This document shows, piece by piece, positions 6,649 to 7,603 of a DNA stretch of 7,603 bases; the first letter of the stretch is position 1; each line of letters opens with the position of its first letter. The notes under the pieces were generated by a model that had not been told where the DNA came from, searched no databases, and worked only from the letters and a program-made list of their open reading frames with translations. A program made the position numbers and the translations under genes. Origin of the DNA: a bacterium (lineage in GTDB: Bacteria > Bacteroidota > Bacteroidia > Bacteroidales > Muribaculaceae); the NCBI GenBank assembly GCA_004559845.1, contig SFWW01000071.1, positions 1 through 7,603 on the forward strand. The letters are read 5' to 3'.

Positions 6649-6705
6649 ACAATTTTGTGATATATAGATACACTAACGACCATAATTTTTAATCTTTTAG
6701 AGGTG

Positions 6706-7425
6706 ATGAAAAGTATACGTTTGGCAATAATGGCTTGCTTGATGCTATCTTTTGTTGCTCTCAGCGCACAAGTAAAAACCCACACCCAAGTGAATGTGGG
6801 CGATTTCACCGCACTCAATGTGGGCAATAGCATCAATGTGATTTACTGCGCCAATAAAGAGAAAGCCGGCGTGGCTGAATTTGACGCACCTGCCGACAAA
6901 ACTAACTTGTTTATTTTTAAAAACAATGAGGGTAAACTTAGTGTACAGCTCTACGATTACAGTATGACAACCGACATTCCCACCATACGGCTCTATTCTT
7001 CGATGCTGCAAGAGGTGGTGAACCAAAGCGATAGCACTATCATTATTGAGCAAAATGAATCACTGCCCGCTTTCACCGCCAAAACCTACAACAATGGCAC
7101 CATCAAAATCTATGGGCTAAACACCACCACAACCACACTCAACGAAACCACCGGCAAGGGTTTTATCTATGTGGAGGGCTCCACCACCACGCTCAAATGC
7201 CATATTGTGGGCACCGGGAGCATCAATGCACTCAATCTTAACGCCTCCGACATCTCTTGTGCCCTGCGTGGCACCGGACACGTGTACTGCCATTCTGCCG
7301 GAGGCAAACTCAATCTCAAAGGCATAGGCTCCGGCAAAGTGTATTACACCGGCACTCCCTCCAAAATCAGTGTGAAAAAACTCGGCTCCCTCAAAGCCGT
7401 CCCCTACACTCCCACCAACCCCTAA
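6706..7425 (+). CDS. Secreted head-GIN domain (DUF2807) beta-helix protein
   Basis: The 239-residue product has a signal peptide (MKSIR, hydrophobic residues 6-19, LSA before Gln22), so export to the periplasm or beyond is likely. The mature part starts with VNVGDFTALNVGNSINVIYC (29-48) and ends with KGIGSGKVYYTGTPSKISVK (205-224), both typical of the head GIN domain (DUF2807), a right-handed beta-helix common in Bacteroidota and labelled putative autotransporter adhesin; its function is unknown. G-x-G type turns recur at Gly131, 152, 171, 191 and 210 (spacing 19-21), which fits successive helix rungs. The mature protein has four cysteines (48, 165, 185, 195). There is no T9SS C-terminal sorting domain, so T9SS export is not supported. 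The start is ATG 6706 rather than GTG 6703: AGAGG at 6699-6703 is close to either, and ATG is the usual choice. ATG 6730 would lose the basic n-region. Confidence 0.88.
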   Translation: MKSIRLAIMACLMLSFVALSAQVKTHTQVNVGDFTALNVGNSINVIYCANKEKAGVAEFDAPADKTNLFIFKNNEGKLSVQLYDYSMTTDIPTIRLYSSMLQEVVNQSDSTIIIEQNESLPAFTAKTYNNGTIKIYGLNTTTTTLNETTGKGFIYVEGSTTTLKCHIVGTGSINALNLNASDISCALRGTGHVYCHSAGGKLNLKGIGSGKVYYTGTPSKISVKKLGSLKAVPYTPTNP

Positions 7426-7603
7426 CCGCCGTAGGTTCAACTCTGCCAAAAGCCATCGCCTTCGGCATACCTTGCACTTTTTTTCTTGCTTTTCCCTGAC
7501 TTTTTCCTTGCGTCAGCCAAAAACAACGCAAATCGGCGCTACAGCCCCCGGTAGGGCAGGCTCATAGAAAAATCACGAAAAAGTGATAAAGGCAGGAATT
7601 TCA
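7426..7603. other. Non-coding 3' end of the window with small repeats and hairpins
   Basis: No convincing gene is seen on either strand. Besides the possible terminator, the stretch holds two similar units ACTTTTTTTCTTGC (7476-7489) and ACTTTTTCCTTGC (7499-7511), a 5-bp hairpin CTGAC/GTCAG (7496-7500/7512-7516), and a second 5-bp hairpin ATCAC/GTGAT (7572-7576/7583-7587). It probably forms the spacer to a gene beyond the window; no TAnnTTTG promoter box was found in the last 100 bases. Confidence 0.4.
7444..7484 (+). terminator. Possible intrinsic terminator after the GIN-domain gene
   Basis: An imperfect hairpin (7444-7467: outer TGCC/GGCA, 8 of 10 positions paired, 4-nt loop) starts 19 nt after the stop codon. 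A run of seven T follows at 7478-7484, but a 10-nt spacer separates it from the stem, which weakens the case. It is the best candidate end for a dusB-GIN transcript. Confidence 0.35.

Noticed and set aside
6654..6690. Possible separate promoter for the GIN-domain gene (TTTG at 6654-6657, TAATTTTT at 6683-6690)
   Set aside because: The spacing is 25 nt, too long, and the -7 box lacks its final G; co-transcription with dusB is as likely.
1..7603. tRNA, rRNA, CRISPR array, transposon or phage elements
   Set aside because: No matching structures, regular spacer-repeat array, transposase motifs or terminal repeats were seen.

Overview
The window looks like chromosome from a Bacteroidota bacterium, most likely order Bacteroidales. 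The evidence is a type IX secretion (T9SS) core cluster in the order gldK-gldL-gldM-gldN (porKLMN), start codons that mostly lack Shine-Dalgarno sequences, and Bacteroides-type promoter elements (TAnnTTTG with an upstream TTG). GldL and GldN are long, resembling Porphyromonas PorL and PorN in size more than Flavobacterium GldL and GldN. I cannot assign a family or genus from the sequence alone.

Layout. Positions 1-102 hold the last 33 codons of gldK. Then come gldL (165-1139), gldM (1143-2708) and gldN (2775-3926), all on the + strand, closed by a strong intrinsic terminator (3964-3997). Positions 3998-4200 are a non-coding, convergent intergenic stretch with several imperfect inverted and direct repeats. 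A DinF-type MATE exporter lies on the - strand (4201-5514). It is divided from the next + strand unit by a 150-bp divergent promoter region that carries a good Bacteroides-type promoter for each side and a 15-bp palindrome sitting on the predicted MATE transcription start. The + unit is dusB (5665-6648), a tRNA dihydrouridine synthase, followed 57 bp later by a secreted head-GIN/DUF2807 beta-helix protein (6706-7425). The last 178 bases are non-coding, with hairpins and T-runs.

How the genes work together. GldL and GldM form the inner-membrane, proton-driven motor of the T9SS, and GldK and GldN form the periplasmic ring attached to the outer membrane that the motor contacts. All key elements are visible: the GldL TM2 glutamate (Glu60), the GldM pre-TM arginine (Arg15) and the GldN signal peptide. 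The other three genes (MATE, dusB, GIN protein) have no evident link to secretion.

Novelty. I see no clearly new system. The most interesting points are the acidic-then-basic Lys/Ser/Thr repeat tail on GldN, the palindrome over the MATE promoter start site, the structured intergenic element at 4008-4110, and the zero-frameshift, 3-nt spacing of gldL and gldM.
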